This document shows positions 8,094-17,087 of a stretch of DNA of 64,000 nt, one piece after another. A program made the position numbers and the translations under genes. The stretch's first letter is position 1; the number at the start of each line of letters is the position of its first letter. The stretch comes from Priestia taiwanensis (GTDB taxonomy: Bacteria; Bacillota; Bacilli; Bacillales; Bacillaceae_G), in the NCBI RefSeq assembly GCF_014638355.1, contig NZ_BMFK01000001.1:2242580-2306579 (forward strand), given 5' to 3'. The notes beneath the pieces are model-generated. The model worked only from the letters and a program-made list of their open reading frames with translations. It made no database searches and was not told the origin of the DNA.

Positions 8094-9779
8094 ATGAATG
8101 AAAAATTAATCGTTGCATCTTGCCTTTCTCATGCGTTAGACGGAGCATTACACGAAGAACGTATTTTAGCTTTACTAGAACAACCGAAACATGCTATTCA
8201 CGGTGATCTTGCTTTTCCTTGCTTTGAACTGGCGAAAACATTACGAAAATCACCAGCAGGAATTGCATCTGAGTTAGCTAATACATTGCAACACAAGCTC
8301 GTTTCCCATGTAGAAGCAGTTGGCCCATATGTAAATTTTTTCTTACATCGACATATTGTCAGCAATACCGTTTTAACGCACATTTTAGATGAGCGGAATC
8401 GATACGGAAATTTGGCCATTGGAGACGGACAACATGTTCCAATCGATTTATCATCTCCTAATATTGCTAAACCTTTTTCAATGGGACATTTACGCTCTAC
8501 CGTAATTGGCAATGCAATCGCAAATATTATGGCAAAATGCGACTACAAGCCAATCAAAATCAACTATATTGGCGACTGGGGTACACAATTTGGCAAACTC
8601 ATCGTCGCCTATAAGAAATGGGGCTCTCCCGAACAAATAAAGCAAACCCCTATTAAAGAATTACTAAAGCTATATGTTCACTTTCACAAAGAGGCAGAGA
8701 AGTATCCAGCATTAGAGGACGAAGGACGTGCTTGGTTTAAGAAACTAGAAGATGGTAATGAAGAAGCTCATCACTTATGGGGATGGTTCCGCAGTGAATC
8801 ACTCATCGAATTCAACAAAATATACGACTTACTAGGTATTTCCTTTGACTCGACAAATGGAGAAGCTTTCTATAATGATAAGATGGATGAAATTGTAACG
8901 TTGCTAGAAGAAGCACACTTACTTATAGAAGATAATGGTGCACAAGTTGTTATGTTAGAAGAACCTCTCCCACCTTGCTTAATTAAAAAATCTGACGGTG
9001 CAACATTATACGCGACACGTGACATAGCGGCCGCATTATATCGCAAACGTACCTACAATTTCGCACAAGCAATTTACGTCGTTGGCGGCGAGCAACGTCT
9101 TCACTTCCAACAACTATTCGCCGTCTTACAAAAGTTAGGATTCGACTGGGCGAAGAACATGATACACGTACCATTTGGAATGATTTTAAAAGACGGTAAG
9201 AAAATGTCGACTCGTAAAGGAAAAGTCGTACTTCTTGAAGAGGTACTAACAGAAGCTATTCACATGGCAACCCAAAACATTACCGAGAAAAACCCAGCAC
9301 TTACGAAGAAAGAAGTAGTTGCACGTCAAGTTGGGGTTGGTGCAGTCATCTTCCATGACTTAAAAAACGATCGTATGAACAACATTGAATTCTCGTTAGA
9401 AGATATGCTCAAATTCGAAGGAGAAACAGGCCCCTATGTCCAATACTCATATGCACGTGCTTGTTCAATTCTTCGAAAAGCATCACATACTCCTGGGCAA
9501 GCGACAATACAACTAGAGGATGACTTAAGTTGGACGATTGTGAAGCTACTGCATCACTTCCCAACTATTATCCAGCAAGCACACGACAAATTAGAGCCAT
9601 CCATCATCGCCAAGTATGTAGTAGATCTCTCCCAAGCATTTAATACGTACTACGGCAATGTTCATATTATGATCGAAGATGAACAACTCCAAAGTCGTCT
9701 CGTTCTTGTCGAAGCTGTTGCGATTGTTTTGAAAGAAGGATTACGACTCCTAGGCATTGCTGCTCCTGAAGAAATGTAA
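8094..9779 (+). CDS. argS: Arginyl-tRNA synthetase
   Basis: 561-residue class I synthetase that charges tRNA-Arg. The N-terminal additional domain (about 1-110) is followed by the HIGH-like motif in FSMGHLRSTVIGN (about 128-140). The KMSKS-like loop is KDGKKMSTRKG, and a DALR anticodon-binding domain ends the protein. SSPNIAKPF before HIGH is typical of ArgS. AGGAGG precedes the ATG. The T-box explains its control by arginine charging. This resembles the B. cereus ArgS2 type more than the standard one next to cell-wall genes, so a second argS may exist elsewhere in the genome. Confidence 0.95.
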   Translation: MNEKLIVASCLSHALDGALHEERILALLEQPKHAIHGDLAFPCFELAKTLRKSPAGIASELANTLQHKLVSHVEAVGPYVNFFLHRHIVSNTVLTHILDERNRYGNLAIGDGQHVPIDLSSPNIAKPFSMGHLRSTVIGNAIANIMAKCDYKPIKINYIGDWGTQFGKLIVAYKKWGSPEQIKQTPIKELLKLYVHFHKEAEKYPALEDEGRAWFKKLEDGNEEAHHLWGWFRSESLIEFNKIYDLLGISFDSTNGEAFYNDKMDEIVTLLEEAHLLIEDNGAQVVMLEEPLPPCLIKKSDGATLYATRDIAAALYRKRTYNFAQAIYVVGGEQRLHFQQLFAVLQKLGFDWAKNMIHVPFGMILKDGKKMSTRKGKVVLLEEVLTEAIHMATQNITEKNPALTKKEVVARQVGVGAVIFHDLKNDRMNNIEFSLEDMLKFEGETGPYVQYSYARACSILRKASHTPGQATIQLEDDLSWTIVKLLHHFPTIIQQAHDKLEPSIIAKYVVDLSQAFNTYYGNVHIMIEDEQLQSRLVLVEAVAIVLKEGLRLLGIAAPEEM

Positions 9780-9830
9780 AAAACTTGGAAATATCTCCTT
9801 GATGCTGACTAACAAAGCATGACATAATAA

Positions 9831-9866
9831 AGCTACTATCTCTATGCTCAGAGAATAGTAGTTTTA
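9831..9866 (+). terminator. Terminator of argS
   Basis: GCTACTATCTCT pairs imperfectly with AGAGAATAGTAG, followed by TTTTATT. Confidence 0.7.
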
Positions 9867-9885
9867 TTCGTAAAGGAGATTACAT

Positions 9886-10452
9886 ATGAAGAAGTACTTA
9901 ATAACCTTAATTTCTCTGCTTATTCTAGGATTAGCGTATATGATATCAGCTCATTTATATATGCATCACGTCGCAAAACAACTACCAACAAAAGAAGCGG
10001 ATTATTTAATCGTTCTAGGTGCTGGTATAAGAGGCGATGAACCTTCTCTTTCTCTGAAATATCGATTAGATACAGCAAGTGAATACATGAAAGAATCTCC
10101 AACAACGAAGGTCATTGTTTCTGGAGGAAAGGGCAATTCACACGCTTACTCAGAAGCAGAAGTAATGGAAAAATACCTCGTTTCAAATGGAATTTCAGCT
10201 GAACGTATTATCCAAGAAGACAAAGCAACGAACACACAAGAAAATATCTCATTCTCAAAAGAGTTATTACCGGATGATGCAACAAATATCGTTCTCGTAA
10301 GTAGTAATTATCACGTTGCACGTGCAAAGCTACTAGCAGAACGACAAGGATTAGCAGTTGAAACATTAGCTTCTGCAACGCCTAACTCCGTTATTGTTCA
10401 ATTACATGCAAGAGAATATGTTGCACTCGTTAAATCATTCTTTTTAGACTAA
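9886..10452 (+). CDS. YdcF/SanA-like DUF218 membrane-anchored protein
   Basis: 188 residues. One N-terminal hydrophobic helix (about 4-24) is followed by a soluble DUF218 domain facing outside. The domain motifs are ADYLIVLGAGIRGDEPS, KVIVSGGKG, EAEVMEKYL and NIVLVSSNYHVARA. Family members such as SanA and YdcF are linked to the cell envelope, but their reaction is not established. AAAGGAG precedes the ATG at 9886. It is a single gene ending at a strong hairpin. Confidence 0.85.
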   Translation: MKKYLITLISLLILGLAYMISAHLYMHHVAKQLPTKEADYLIVLGAGIRGDEPSLSLKYRLDTASEYMKESPTTKVIVSGGKGNSHAYSEAEVMEKYLVSNGISAERIIQEDKATNTQENISFSKELLPDDATNIVLVSSNYHVARAKLLAERQGLAVETLASATPNSVIVQLHAREYVALVKSFFLD

Positions 10453-10453
10453 T

Positions 10454-10492
10454 AAAAAAGAGCTACTTCATTGAAATGAAGTAGCTCTTTTT
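10454..10492. terminator. Bidirectional terminator
   Basis: AAAAAAGAGCTACTTCAT pairs with ATGAAGTAGCTCTTTTT. It sits between the convergent DUF218 and DegV genes. Confidence 0.85.
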
Positions 10493-10494
10493 AC

Positions 10495-11340
10495 TTACTT
10501 ATTAAACCATAAAACTGCTAATGTTCCTTCTCCTGCATGCACACCAATTGTTGAACTAATTGGGCAAATATCTATAGCAAGACTTGGGTATTTCTCCACC
10601 AACATTTCTTTCCATTTTTGTGCATCTTGCAAACGATTACCATGTAAGATAGCAAGACGATTAATTGCTACTTTCTCATATGCAGATGCAAACTGATCCA
10701 TTAGGCGCTGCACTGCACGTTTCTCTGTACGAACTTTATCAAACATTTGGAATACGCCTTCTTTAATCGTAATAATTGGCTTAATGTTTAACATTGTTCC
10801 TAAGAAAAACTGTACTCCGTTCATACGTCCGCCTTTGTACATTTGTTTCAAGTTACCAAGTAGAATATAGTTTTCTAACGCTGAAATCATTCCTTCTATA
10901 TACGTAACAATTTCTTCTACTGTTTTGCCTTCTTCTTGTAACTGTAATCCATCTTGTAACATATACGTCATCGCATAAGACATCGCTTTCGAATCGATTG
11001 CATGGTACTTAATCCCAACCATTTCTGCCGCTTGTCTACTACCAGCATACGTTCCACTAATTAGGCTTGATACGTGAATCATAATGACTTGTTCGTATTT
11101 TTCTTGTAACTCTTCATACAACGTTACGAATTTTCCAATAGGTGGTTGTGATGTCGTAGGCAATTCTGGGTATTCACTAATTTTTGTATATAAATTATCA
11201 GGTGTAACAGTAAGACCATCTTCATATATATCTTCTCCAAAGATAATAGACATTGGAACAACGTATACATCTGGATGCTGCTGAAGTTCTTCCGTTATAT
11301 GAGCTGTACTATCTGTCACCCATGCAATCTTTTTTTTCAT
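10495..11340 (-). CDS. DegV family protein (fatty acid-binding, FakB-like), copy 1
   Basis: 281 residues. The N-terminal VTDSTAHI is the family signature, and TTSQPPIGKF, MIHVSSLISGTY, IDSKAMSYAMTYM and HAGEGTLAVLW follow in the expected order. DegV/FakB proteins bind one long-chain fatty acid; in Gram-positives the FakB form hands it to the kinase FakA for phosphorylation. It lies 106 bases downstream of a paralogue with the same layout. TTAAAGGAG lies ahead of the ATG. Which fatty acid it binds is not readable here. Confidence 0.88.
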   Translation of the reverse strand: MKKKIAWVTDSTAHITEELQQHPDVYVVPMSIIFGEDIYEDGLTVTPDNLYTKISEYPELPTTSQPPIGKFVTLYEELQEKYEQVIMIHVSSLISGTYAGSRQAAEMVGIKYHAIDSKAMSYAMTYMLQDGLQLQEEGKTVEEIVTYIEGMISALENYILLGNLKQMYKGGRMNGVQFFLGTMLNIKPIITIKEGVFQMFDKVRTEKRAVQRLMDQFASAYEKVAINRLAILHGNRLQDAQKWKEMLVEKYPSLAIDICPISSTIGVHAGEGTLAVLWFNK

Positions 11341-11446
11341 TCGACTTTCTCCTTTAAGTAATAAGCTAAATGTCCACTCTCCGTCTATGTTACTATATAT
11401 TCTATATAAAAATCTACAATGTACGACATTTTTTCTACAGACATAC

Positions 11447-12295
11447 TTATTCTAAAGTGTTATACCATAAAAAGGCAAGTGTTCCCTCTCCTGCATGCAC
11501 GCTTATTGTTGTACTAATTGGTGCAATATCAATCTGAATCGATGGATTTTCTTCTAGTAATTTCGCTTTCCAATAATGTGCATCCTCTTCTCGGTTTCCA
11601 TGTAAAATGGCCACCTTTTGTACATGATTTACTTTAATCGATGCACTACTTCTCTTCACGATTTCTAAGAAAGCACGCTTTTCTGTGCGAACTTTCTCAA
11701 CAACTTGAATGACACCCTCGTTAATTTGAATAATTGGCTTAATACTAAGCATTGTTCCTAAGAAAAACTGTGCACCGTTCATACGTCCACTTTTGTGAAG
11801 TTGCTTTAAGCTCCCTACTAAAATATAATTCTCAAGCGATGAGATAACACGCTCCATATAGGATGCCATTTCCTCTATTGATTTACCAGCTTGCTGCATA
11901 CGAATGCCATCCTCTATTAAATACGTAATGCCATATGACAATGATTTCGAATCAATTGCTGTATATGCTAAACCAACGATATCCGCAGCTTGCTTACTAG
12001 ATGATAACGTTCCGCTCAAGGCATCTGAAACGTGAATCATCATGATATGATCATATTTTTCTTTCAACTCTTCATATAAGGCAACAAATGTACCGATGGA
12101 TGGTTGAGATGTTGTTGGGGAAATAGAGGAATCGTTCATTTTTTTATATAATTCTTCCGTTGTAATTGTAATACCGTCTTCATATTGTTCGTCTTCAAAA
12201 ATAATGGTTAACGGTACAACGTATACATCTGGATTATTCATTAACGTTTCTGACATATAAACCGTACTATCTGTTACCCATGCAATCTTTTTCAT
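11447..12295 (-). CDS. DegV family protein (fatty acid-binding, FakB-like), copy 2
   Basis: 282 residues, aligning with the downstream copy over its full length (for example VTDSTVYM, TTSQPSIGTF, MIHVSDALSGTL, SIKPIIQINEG and HAGEGTLAFLWYN). The pair is a local tandem duplication that has diverged at many positions. It may bind a different acyl chain from copy 1, as S. aureus FakB1 and FakB2 do, but that is inference. AAGGAGCG precedes the ATG, and no terminator separates the two copies, so co-transcription is possible. Confidence 0.88.
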   Translation of the reverse strand: MKKIAWVTDSTVYMSETLMNNPDVYVVPLTIIFEDEQYEDGITITTEELYKKMNDSSISPTTSQPSIGTFVALYEELKEKYDHIMMIHVSDALSGTLSSSKQAADIVGLAYTAIDSKSLSYGITYLIEDGIRMQQAGKSIEEMASYMERVISSLENYILVGSLKQLHKSGRMNGAQFFLGTMLSIKPIIQINEGVIQVVEKVRTEKRAFLEIVKRSSASIKVNHVQKVAILHGNREEDAHYWKAKLLEENPSIQIDIAPISTTISVHAGEGTLAFLWYNTLE

Positions 12296-12418
12296 ATATC
12301 TTCGCTCCTTTTTATAACCTAGTATTAAAACCTATTATTATAATCTTATTTTATAACCAAGTATTAATCAACGGATTTTTTATCAAAAATACGAAATAAG
12401 GCATTAGAACAACGAAGA

Positions 12419-12452
12419 GAACCTCTAGCATTATTTACCTAGCTAGAGGTTC
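12419..12452 (-). terminator. Hairpin terminator after the glycosyltransferase gene
   Basis: GAACCTCTAGC and GCTAGAGGTTC form an 11-bp perfect stem. The following minus-strand TCTTCG tail is only weakly T-rich, so efficiency is uncertain. Confidence 0.6.
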
Positions 12453-12457
12453 CTTTC

Positions 12458-13153
12458 CTATCCTTCTTCCTTTTGTAATCCCACATCTGGATACTCTTCT
12501 ACAAGAATTTTACGATATTTTTCATAAGTAGCTTCATCCAATACATAATCTCTAATGTTATGAATACACCATGGTCTCGTTTGATTTGCAACACCAACTA
12601 CATAGCCTGCTTTCTGAAATTCAAGTGATTGTGAGATATCATAAAAATGAAATCCATCAAAAACATCTTCTCGCCACTCTACATCATACTGCGTTGCCAT
12701 CAACAAGCCATCAATCGCTTGAACAGGTATAAAACGATCACGCTTAAATTTTTCCGTTTTAAACGATAACAGTTGATAGAGTCCCCATTTATATTCCAAT
12801 ACTTGCCCAATCAATTCCTTTCCCTCACACCATATACCGTTCTCCGGTAATTCTTTACATCCTATGACTCCAAGAAGCCCAAGGTCCTTATTCAAGGTAA
12901 AAAGGACAAGCATCTCCATAAAGAAATATGGATTCATAATAAACGTATCTTGGTGTAAATATACTTTATATTTCGCCGGAAAAGAAAGTGCTTGATTGTA
13001 CGCACTTGTAAGGCTTTTTGCATGACGTATTGGAAGAATGTGCATGTGAAAACCAGGTGGTATATACACACTTTTAATTTGCTTTTCACATTGTTCAAAT
13101 AGTTCTTCATTATTCACACAAACAACGAATAAAACAGTCATCTCTTTAATCAT
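12458..13153 (-). CDS. Glycosyltransferase family 2-like (StrF-type domain)
   Basis: 231 residues with the layout of the Glyco_tranf_2_5/StrF group. An N-terminal strand VLFVVCVNN is followed by the nucleotide-binding region, YKVYLHQDTFI (a DxD-like position with HQD), LGLLGVIGCKE and a C-terminal WREDVFDGFHFYDISQS acceptor segment with the typical D-hydrophobic-FHFYD motif. It lies 21 bases downstream of the methyltransferase gene and probably shares its transcript. Sugar donor and acceptor are unknown; a surface glycan role is plausible, for example decorating spore glycoproteins, but unproven. Confidence 0.8.
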   Translation of the reverse strand: MIKEMTVLFVVCVNNEELFEQCEKQIKSVYIPPGFHMHILPIRHAKSLTSAYNQALSFPAKYKVYLHQDTFIMNPYFFMEMLVLFTLNKDLGLLGVIGCKELPENGIWCEGKELIGQVLEYKWGLYQLLSFKTEKFKRDRFIPVQAIDGLLMATQYDVEWREDVFDGFHFYDISQSLEFQKAGYVVGVANQTRPWCIHNIRDYVLDEATYEKYRKILVEEYPDVGLQKEEG

Positions 13154-13174
13154 GAAATCCTCCTTTCTTGTCCT

Positions 13175-13861
13175 TTATACCGGCTTCACTGCCTCCACCA
13201 CATATTGATACGTAATTGCGTCTAATAGGAACGTCGTACCGATTTGATGTTTCGTACATACGGCATGTAAGTCCGCCATGAATTTCCCGTACGTATCGGA
13301 ATACGATAACACTCGCTCCACATGACGAATGGCAAGTCCAGCTCCTTCAAATAAATGAATAATCTCTTTATACGTAAAGAAGCGAATATGGGTCTTATCC
13401 ATTAATCCCATTTCCTCGTACGTCCAATCTCCATTAAGAAGAGATTTCACTACTGAAATATGTGCAACATTAGGAATACTCGTCAAAATCATGCCGCCTG
13501 GCTTTATATATGGTCTTACTTTTTCTACAACTGCCCACGGATCAAATAAATGCTCTAATACATCGCCAAAAATAATACAATCAAATTGTTCTGCCTTATA
13601 TGGCAGCTCCATCGTTTCAATATTTCCTACGATAACATCATCTAGCTTTAATTTTGCAACCGAAGCCACGTCTTCAAAGGCTTCAATCCCTGATACACGT
13701 ATTCCTTTTTCTTTAATTGCAGCTCCTAACCCACCTTTTGAACATCCAATATCGAGTACTTCCTTCCACCCTTCTTTTATCCGATTCAGTAAATGTGGAT
13801 TAGCTCCTTCGTAATAGCTATCTCCTTTCTCTTTATAGAGAGAAGAATTTTCTTGTTCCAT
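13175..13861 (-). CDS. Class I SAM-dependent methyltransferase
   Basis: 228 residues. Motif I is VLDIGCSKGGLGAAIKEKG, the acidic motif II end is VSGIEAFE, and FDCIIFGDVLEHLFDP is motif IV. The layout is that of the Methyltransf_11/23 group found in sugar and glycan clusters. I chose the ATG at 13861 because GGA lies 8-9 bases upstream; the frame stays open to 13933 and an ATG at 13870 is possible. Paired with the downstream glycosyltransferase, it may methylate a sugar, but the substrate is not visible. Confidence 0.82.
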   Translation of the reverse strand: MEQENSSLYKEKGDSYYEGANPHLLNRIKEGWKEVLDIGCSKGGLGAAIKEKGIRVSGIEAFEDVASVAKLKLDDVIVGNIETMELPYKAEQFDCIIFGDVLEHLFDPWAVVEKVRPYIKPGGMILTSIPNVAHISVVKSLLNGDWTYEEMGLMDKTHIRFFTYKEIIHLFEGAGLAIRHVERVLSYSDTYGKFMADLHAVCTKHQIGTTFLLDAITYQYVVEAVKPV

Positions 13862-13952
13862 ACGCTTCATCCTTTCTACGTGTCTCCTGCACATACTATG
13901 TCGCCTTCTTCTTTTTTGAGTGTGTCTATGCACAACCTTATCCCTAAAAAAT

Positions 13953-13980
13953 AAACTCCAGAGAATGTTCTCTGGAGTTT
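13953..13980. terminator. Terminator of cydAB
   Basis: AAACTCCAGAGAA and TTCTCTGGAGTTT form the stem; on the minus strand it continues into ATTTTTTAG. Confidence 0.8.
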
Positions 13981-13985
13981 ATATC

Positions 13986-15011
13986 TTATTCCTCTCGAAT
14001 TAAACTGCGATTTTTCAAAAATACGTTCCAAAAAATAAGGAAACCTGGTAATAAAACAGCCACACCAGCTGCATATACAATTAATAAAGTACGGAATGTT
14101 TCTACCGTTGTAAATCCATCTGTTACTGTCATAATTGGGTACACAATATACGGTAGATGGGCCGAACCATATGCGAAACTGGCAATACCATACTGCAATA
14201 CAATTGCAATCATCGCAAAACGTGGCCAGCCAACATTCTTCTCATTTCGTAAACTCCACCAAAGCGCACTATAACCAAGGATGAAGCAGAACAACGAAAT
14301 CATAAAAAGAAGCAATTTATCTTGTAAGTTAGCCATCAACCAACTTGCAGCTGGATCCATTACACCTAATGCTACAATAGCCATGAGAAGAGCAACTGGT
14401 CCTAAAAACAAAGCATTGCGACGATATATAATGTATGTATCTTCTGATCCTAATTCACGAGAAAAATCAGCTAAAAATAAGGCAGATAAAAACAATTCAG
14501 AAGCTAGACCAAATAACATATATGCGTATATCGTCGGGCTCGAAAATACTTTCCCCAAGTCCAGTGTTTCTACCCCATCAACAACACTAATAAATCCACC
14601 TTCTGTTATAGGTAAGACAATGATTAACAACATTGGGACAAGTAACCCTGTAATCCCCGAAACAATTCGTAGTAACTTGCTATATTTCTCAAAACTATGC
14701 GAGAACACCATAAGTGAACTTCTTAGTACAATAAGTACTAAAATTAATGTTACAGGTACGAACATAGCGGTCGCGAAAGAGAATGCTGCTTTCGGAAAGA
14801 AGACCATAACGGCAACAACTAAAAACACAAGAAACGTGTTCGTTACCTCCCACGTTGGAGATAAGAAGCGATTTGCTATTTTTCCTGCTAATGTTTCATG
14901 ATTCGCATATACCATCGACCAAAAACCAGTCCCAAAATCAATCGCTCCTAAAATGCTGTATACAGAAAGTAACGTCCATAAAATAATAATGGCTAAATCT
15001 GCTTCATACAT
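13986..15011 (-). CDS. cydB: Cytochrome bd-type quinol oxidase subunit II
   Basis: 341-residue membrane protein with about eight to nine helices. IDFGTGFW near residue 25 is the CydB N-terminal signature, and PAASWLMANL and FLFWNVF-like segments follow. It pairs with CydA to form a terminal oxidase that reduces oxygen to water with quinol as donor. The start overlaps the end of cydA by 8 bases, showing translational coupling. B. subtilis has two such pairs, cydAB and ythAB; lack of cydCD nearby makes the ythAB-like type more likely. Confidence 0.9.
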   Translation of the reverse strand: MYEADLAIIILWTLLSVYSILGAIDFGTGFWSMVYANHETLAGKIANRFLSPTWEVTNTFLVFLVVAVMVFFPKAAFSFATAMFVPVTLILVLIVLRSSLMVFSHSFEKYSKLLRIVSGITGLLVPMLLIIVLPITEGGFISVVDGVETLDLGKVFSSPTIYAYMLFGLASELFLSALFLADFSRELGSEDTYIIYRRNALFLGPVALLMAIVALGVMDPAASWLMANLQDKLLLFMISLFCFILGYSALWWSLRNEKNVGWPRFAMIAIVLQYGIASFAYGSAHLPYIVYPIMTVTDGFTTVETFRTLLIVYAAGVAVLLPGFLIFWNVFLKNRSLIREE

Positions 15012-16359
15012 GATTTTTTCCTCCGTATGTTTCTAGCTCTTTTGCAAGAGGATGACGCTTGAAATACGAAATTAATACAACTACTGTCAAAATTGCTAGG
15101 ACAATATATAAAATAACGAATAAGAAATATAGTTCCCCTACATAATCAGCTCGTGTTGCTGCATTTGTTACACGTTGCACCCCGTAAATTGTCCAGGGCT
15201 GACGACCGCTACAGCTAAAAATCCAACCAAATTCAATTGCAAGAATTGAAACAGGACCGAGTGATACCACAAGCCACAACAACCATTTTGGCAACTGTAC
15301 AGATTGTTTCCGTTTATATAACCACCACATAAATAATGCGAACAGAACAATACCAAACATAAGAGAACCAAGCCCTACCATTAAATTAAACAACACATGC
15401 GTATAAAACGGTGGCCATGTTTCCCTTGGAAATTCTTCTAATCCTTTCACGACTGTATCAAACGTGCCACCTGCCAAAATACTAAGTGCCCCAGGAACTT
15501 CCAATCCATATTCCATTTCAAGCGTATCTGGGTTCACAAATCCACCAATCGTTAACCCTGCATTCGCTTGTGTTGCAATTAATCCTTCTGCCGCCGCTAA
15601 CTTTTCCGGGGAATGTTCATGCAACATAACAGCCGAACTATGACCTGAGAACATCATAAGTGTTCCTGTTATAGCTGCTACGACTAACGAAACATACAGT
15701 CCCTTTCGATAATAACCAAACTCTTGATGCTTTGCCTTTCTTCGCAACAATTTAAATCCAGCAAGTGCAGCTACAACACACGCTCCTGTAGCGAATGCTG
15801 TAATAACAACGTGCCATGAACTAACAAAGAAACTTGGATTAAAGAAAGCTCTCCATGGATCAACATTATAAATTGTGCCATCATCTGCAACCGAGAATCC
15901 TGCTGGTGTATTCATCCACGTATTCGCCGATGTAATTAATACAGCCGAAGCCGTTGCCCCAAACATTACAAAGAACAACGAGATAAGACGTAAGTAACGT
16001 GGTAACTTATCCGCTGCGTACACATAAATCGACATGAATAATGCTTCTAAAAAGAAGGCAAAAATTTCAATTTGAAACGGAACTGCAATAACTTGACCAA
16101 CGATTTCCGCAAATCCAGGCCAAAGAAGTGATAATTGTACCCCTACAATCGTTCCAGTTGGAATGGCTACTCCAAGCAAAATTGCAAATCCTTTCGTCAA
16201 TCTCTTCGCCATAATTGCATAATTATTATCTTTCTTTACTTGATACAAAATCTCAAAAATAAAAATCATTAATGACAAACCAATTGCCAACGTCGCGAAA
16301 ATAATATGAAATGCGAGTGAGCTTCCAAAGAACATTCGCGCTAATACTACTGTATCCAT
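15004..16359 (-). CDS. cydA: Cytochrome bd-type quinol oxidase subunit I
   Basis: 451-residue haem-binding subunit with nine or so helices. The haem ligand candidate His18 lies in SLAFHIIFATLAIG, and VPTGTIVG-like, GHSSAVMLHEHSPEKLAAAEG and the conserved GRQPW motif (SCSGRQPWTIYG) are all present. The quinol loop between helices 6 and 7 is short, as in the bd oxidases of Bacillus. Ahead of the ATG lies GAAGGAGTTAG. No clear Rex box is visible in the 90 bases upstream, so control is open. Confidence 0.92.
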   Translation of the reverse strand: MDTVVLARMFFGSSLAFHIIFATLAIGLSLMIFIFEILYQVKKDNNYAIMAKRLTKGFAILLGVAIPTGTIVGVQLSLLWPGFAEIVGQVIAVPFQIEIFAFFLEALFMSIYVYAADKLPRYLRLISLFFVMFGATASAVLITSANTWMNTPAGFSVADDGTIYNVDPWRAFFNPSFFVSSWHVVITAFATGACVVAALAGFKLLRRKAKHQEFGYYRKGLYVSLVVAAITGTLMMFSGHSSAVMLHEHSPEKLAAAEGLIATQANAGLTIGGFVNPDTLEMEYGLEVPGALSILAGGTFDTVVKGLEEFPRETWPPFYTHVLFNLMVGLGSLMFGIVLFALFMWWLYKRKQSVQLPKWLLWLVVSLGPVSILAIEFGWIFSCSGRQPWTIYGVQRVTNAATRADYVGELYFLFVILYIVLAILTVVVLISYFKRHPLAKELETYGGKNHV

Positions 16360-16432
16360 GCCTCTAACTCCTTCACATGTTTTAGCAGTATTTTCCTACA
16401 TTTCCTGTTAAATTATGCATAAGAAAACAAAA

Positions 16433-16462
16433 GAAAAAAGCAGGAAGAGATTACTTCCCTGC
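16433..16462 (-). terminator. Terminator after the minus-strand tiny genes
   Basis: On the minus strand AGCAGGGAAG pairs with CTTCCTGCT and runs into TTTTTTC. The stem overlaps the stop codon of the upstream 46-residue ORF. Confidence 0.75.
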
Positions 16463-16591
16463 TTTTGATTTACTACCTTTTTTCGAACGATATGTTTTTC
16501 CTTTGTTATCATCCCCGCTAATTGGATGGGATGTCGATGCGGACGGTGATCCTTGGTTGCCACTTCCACGACTGCCATTTCGACTTGTCAT
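16451..16591 (-). CDS. 46-residue Ser/Gly/Lys-rich basic protein
   Basis: Starts MTSRNGSRGSGNQG and ends SKKGSKSKAGK. AGGAGGAGAG lies 6 bases before the ATG, and the gene ends in a terminator. It lacks hydrophobic segments and is very basic and probably unfolded, much like minor small acid-soluble spore proteins, but I do not recognise its family. It follows a 32-residue gene by 12 bases, so the two form one unit. Confidence 0.7.
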   Translation of the reverse strand: MTSRNGSRGSGNQGSPSASTSHPISGDDNKGKTYRSKKGSKSKAGK

Positions 16592-16603
16592 GCTACTCTC
16601 CTC

Positions 16604-16702
16604 CTATTGATTTTTCGTTTGACGTGCTTTCTTTGATGATGTTAATTCAATTGTTTCGTTCCCTTTATGCTTTGCTGAACCTTTTGCTTTTGTCTTTCCC
16701 AT
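16604..16702 (-). CDS. 32-residue Lys-rich basic protein
   Basis: Sequence begins MGKTKAKGSAKHKGNETIEL and ends KKARQTKNQ. GGGAGGAC lies 6-7 bases before the ATG. Eight lysines in 32 residues and no hydrophobic run fit a minor spore-core or nucleic-acid binding protein. A SigG-like promoter lies just upstream (16730-16758). Family not recognised. Confidence 0.7.
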   Translation of the reverse strand: MGKTKAKGSAKHKGNETIELTSSKKARQTKNQ

Positions 16703-16729
16703 TTAGTTGTCCTCCCTTCCACTTACGAA

Positions 16730-16758
16730 TAGATTGTCACATTTTTTCTCGTTTATAC
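16730..16758 (-). promoter_or_regulatory. SigG-like promoter for the minus-strand tiny genes
   Basis: On the minus strand GTATA, a 17-base spacer and CAATCTA. This fits the forespore SigG consensus (GHATR, 17-18 bases, CATWHTA) with one mismatch. It points to late forespore expression. Confidence 0.45.
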
Positions 16759-16759
16759 G

Positions 16760-16788
16760 GTATTCTTCGGTAGGAGTTGCAAATATTA
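16760..16788 (+). promoter_or_regulatory. SigG-like promoter for the plus-strand tiny genes
   Basis: GTATT (16760-16764), a 17-base spacer and AATATTA (16782-16788), each with one mismatch to the SigG consensus. It is back to back with the minus-strand promoter, so the four tiny genes may share timing. Confidence 0.4.
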
Positions 16789-16812
16789 AAGACATAGTAA
16801 GGAGGGATAACA

Positions 16813-16956
16813 ATGGCACATGGACATACGAAAAAAGGAAAACAACGTAGCTCTGTAAATCAATTCGGGCACTCTGAAGAATCAGCTCATTCAAAGAGTG
16901 AAAAGATGGAAGAACATCATCAAGCTTATATGCGCAAATTAAAAAACAACAAGTAA
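16813..16956 (+). CDS. 47-residue His/Lys-rich hydrophilic protein
   Basis: Starts MAHGHTKKGKQRSSVNQFGH and ends YMRKLKNNK. GGAGGG lies 6 bases before the ATG. It has five histidines, ten lysines and a helix-prone C-terminal half (SEKMEEHHQAYMRKL). No family recognised; size, charge and setting suggest a spore-expressed small protein. Confidence 0.7.
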   Translation: MAHGHTKKGKQRSSVNQFGHSEESAHSKSEKMEEHHQAYMRKLKNNK

Positions 16957-16971
16957 GAGAGGGAACTATCC

Positions 16972-17085
16972 ATGAGTAACGATGCTAGAGGTTCAAAGAA
17001 AAATCGTCCAAGTGACGCAAACCACGTTAGTGCAAAGGATAAAGCAAAACAACGACGTAAATCAAAACAAAACGAGCAACAATAG
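16972..17085 (+). CDS. 37-residue basic hydrophilic protein
   Basis: Starts MSNDARGSKKNRPSDANHVS and ends in KSKQNEQQ. GAGAGGG lies upstream, and the gap to the preceding gene is only 15 bases, so the two are one operon ended by a hairpin. Composition resembles minor small acid-soluble spore proteins; no family assigned. Confidence 0.7.
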   Translation: MSNDARGSKKNRPSDANHVSAKDKAKQRRKSKQNEQQ

Positions 17086-17087
17086 AA

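Noticed and set aside
14281..14901. 206-codon plus-strand ORF opposite cydB
   Set aside because: Antisense to transmembrane cydB sequence; such frames often stay open by chance. No ribosome site.
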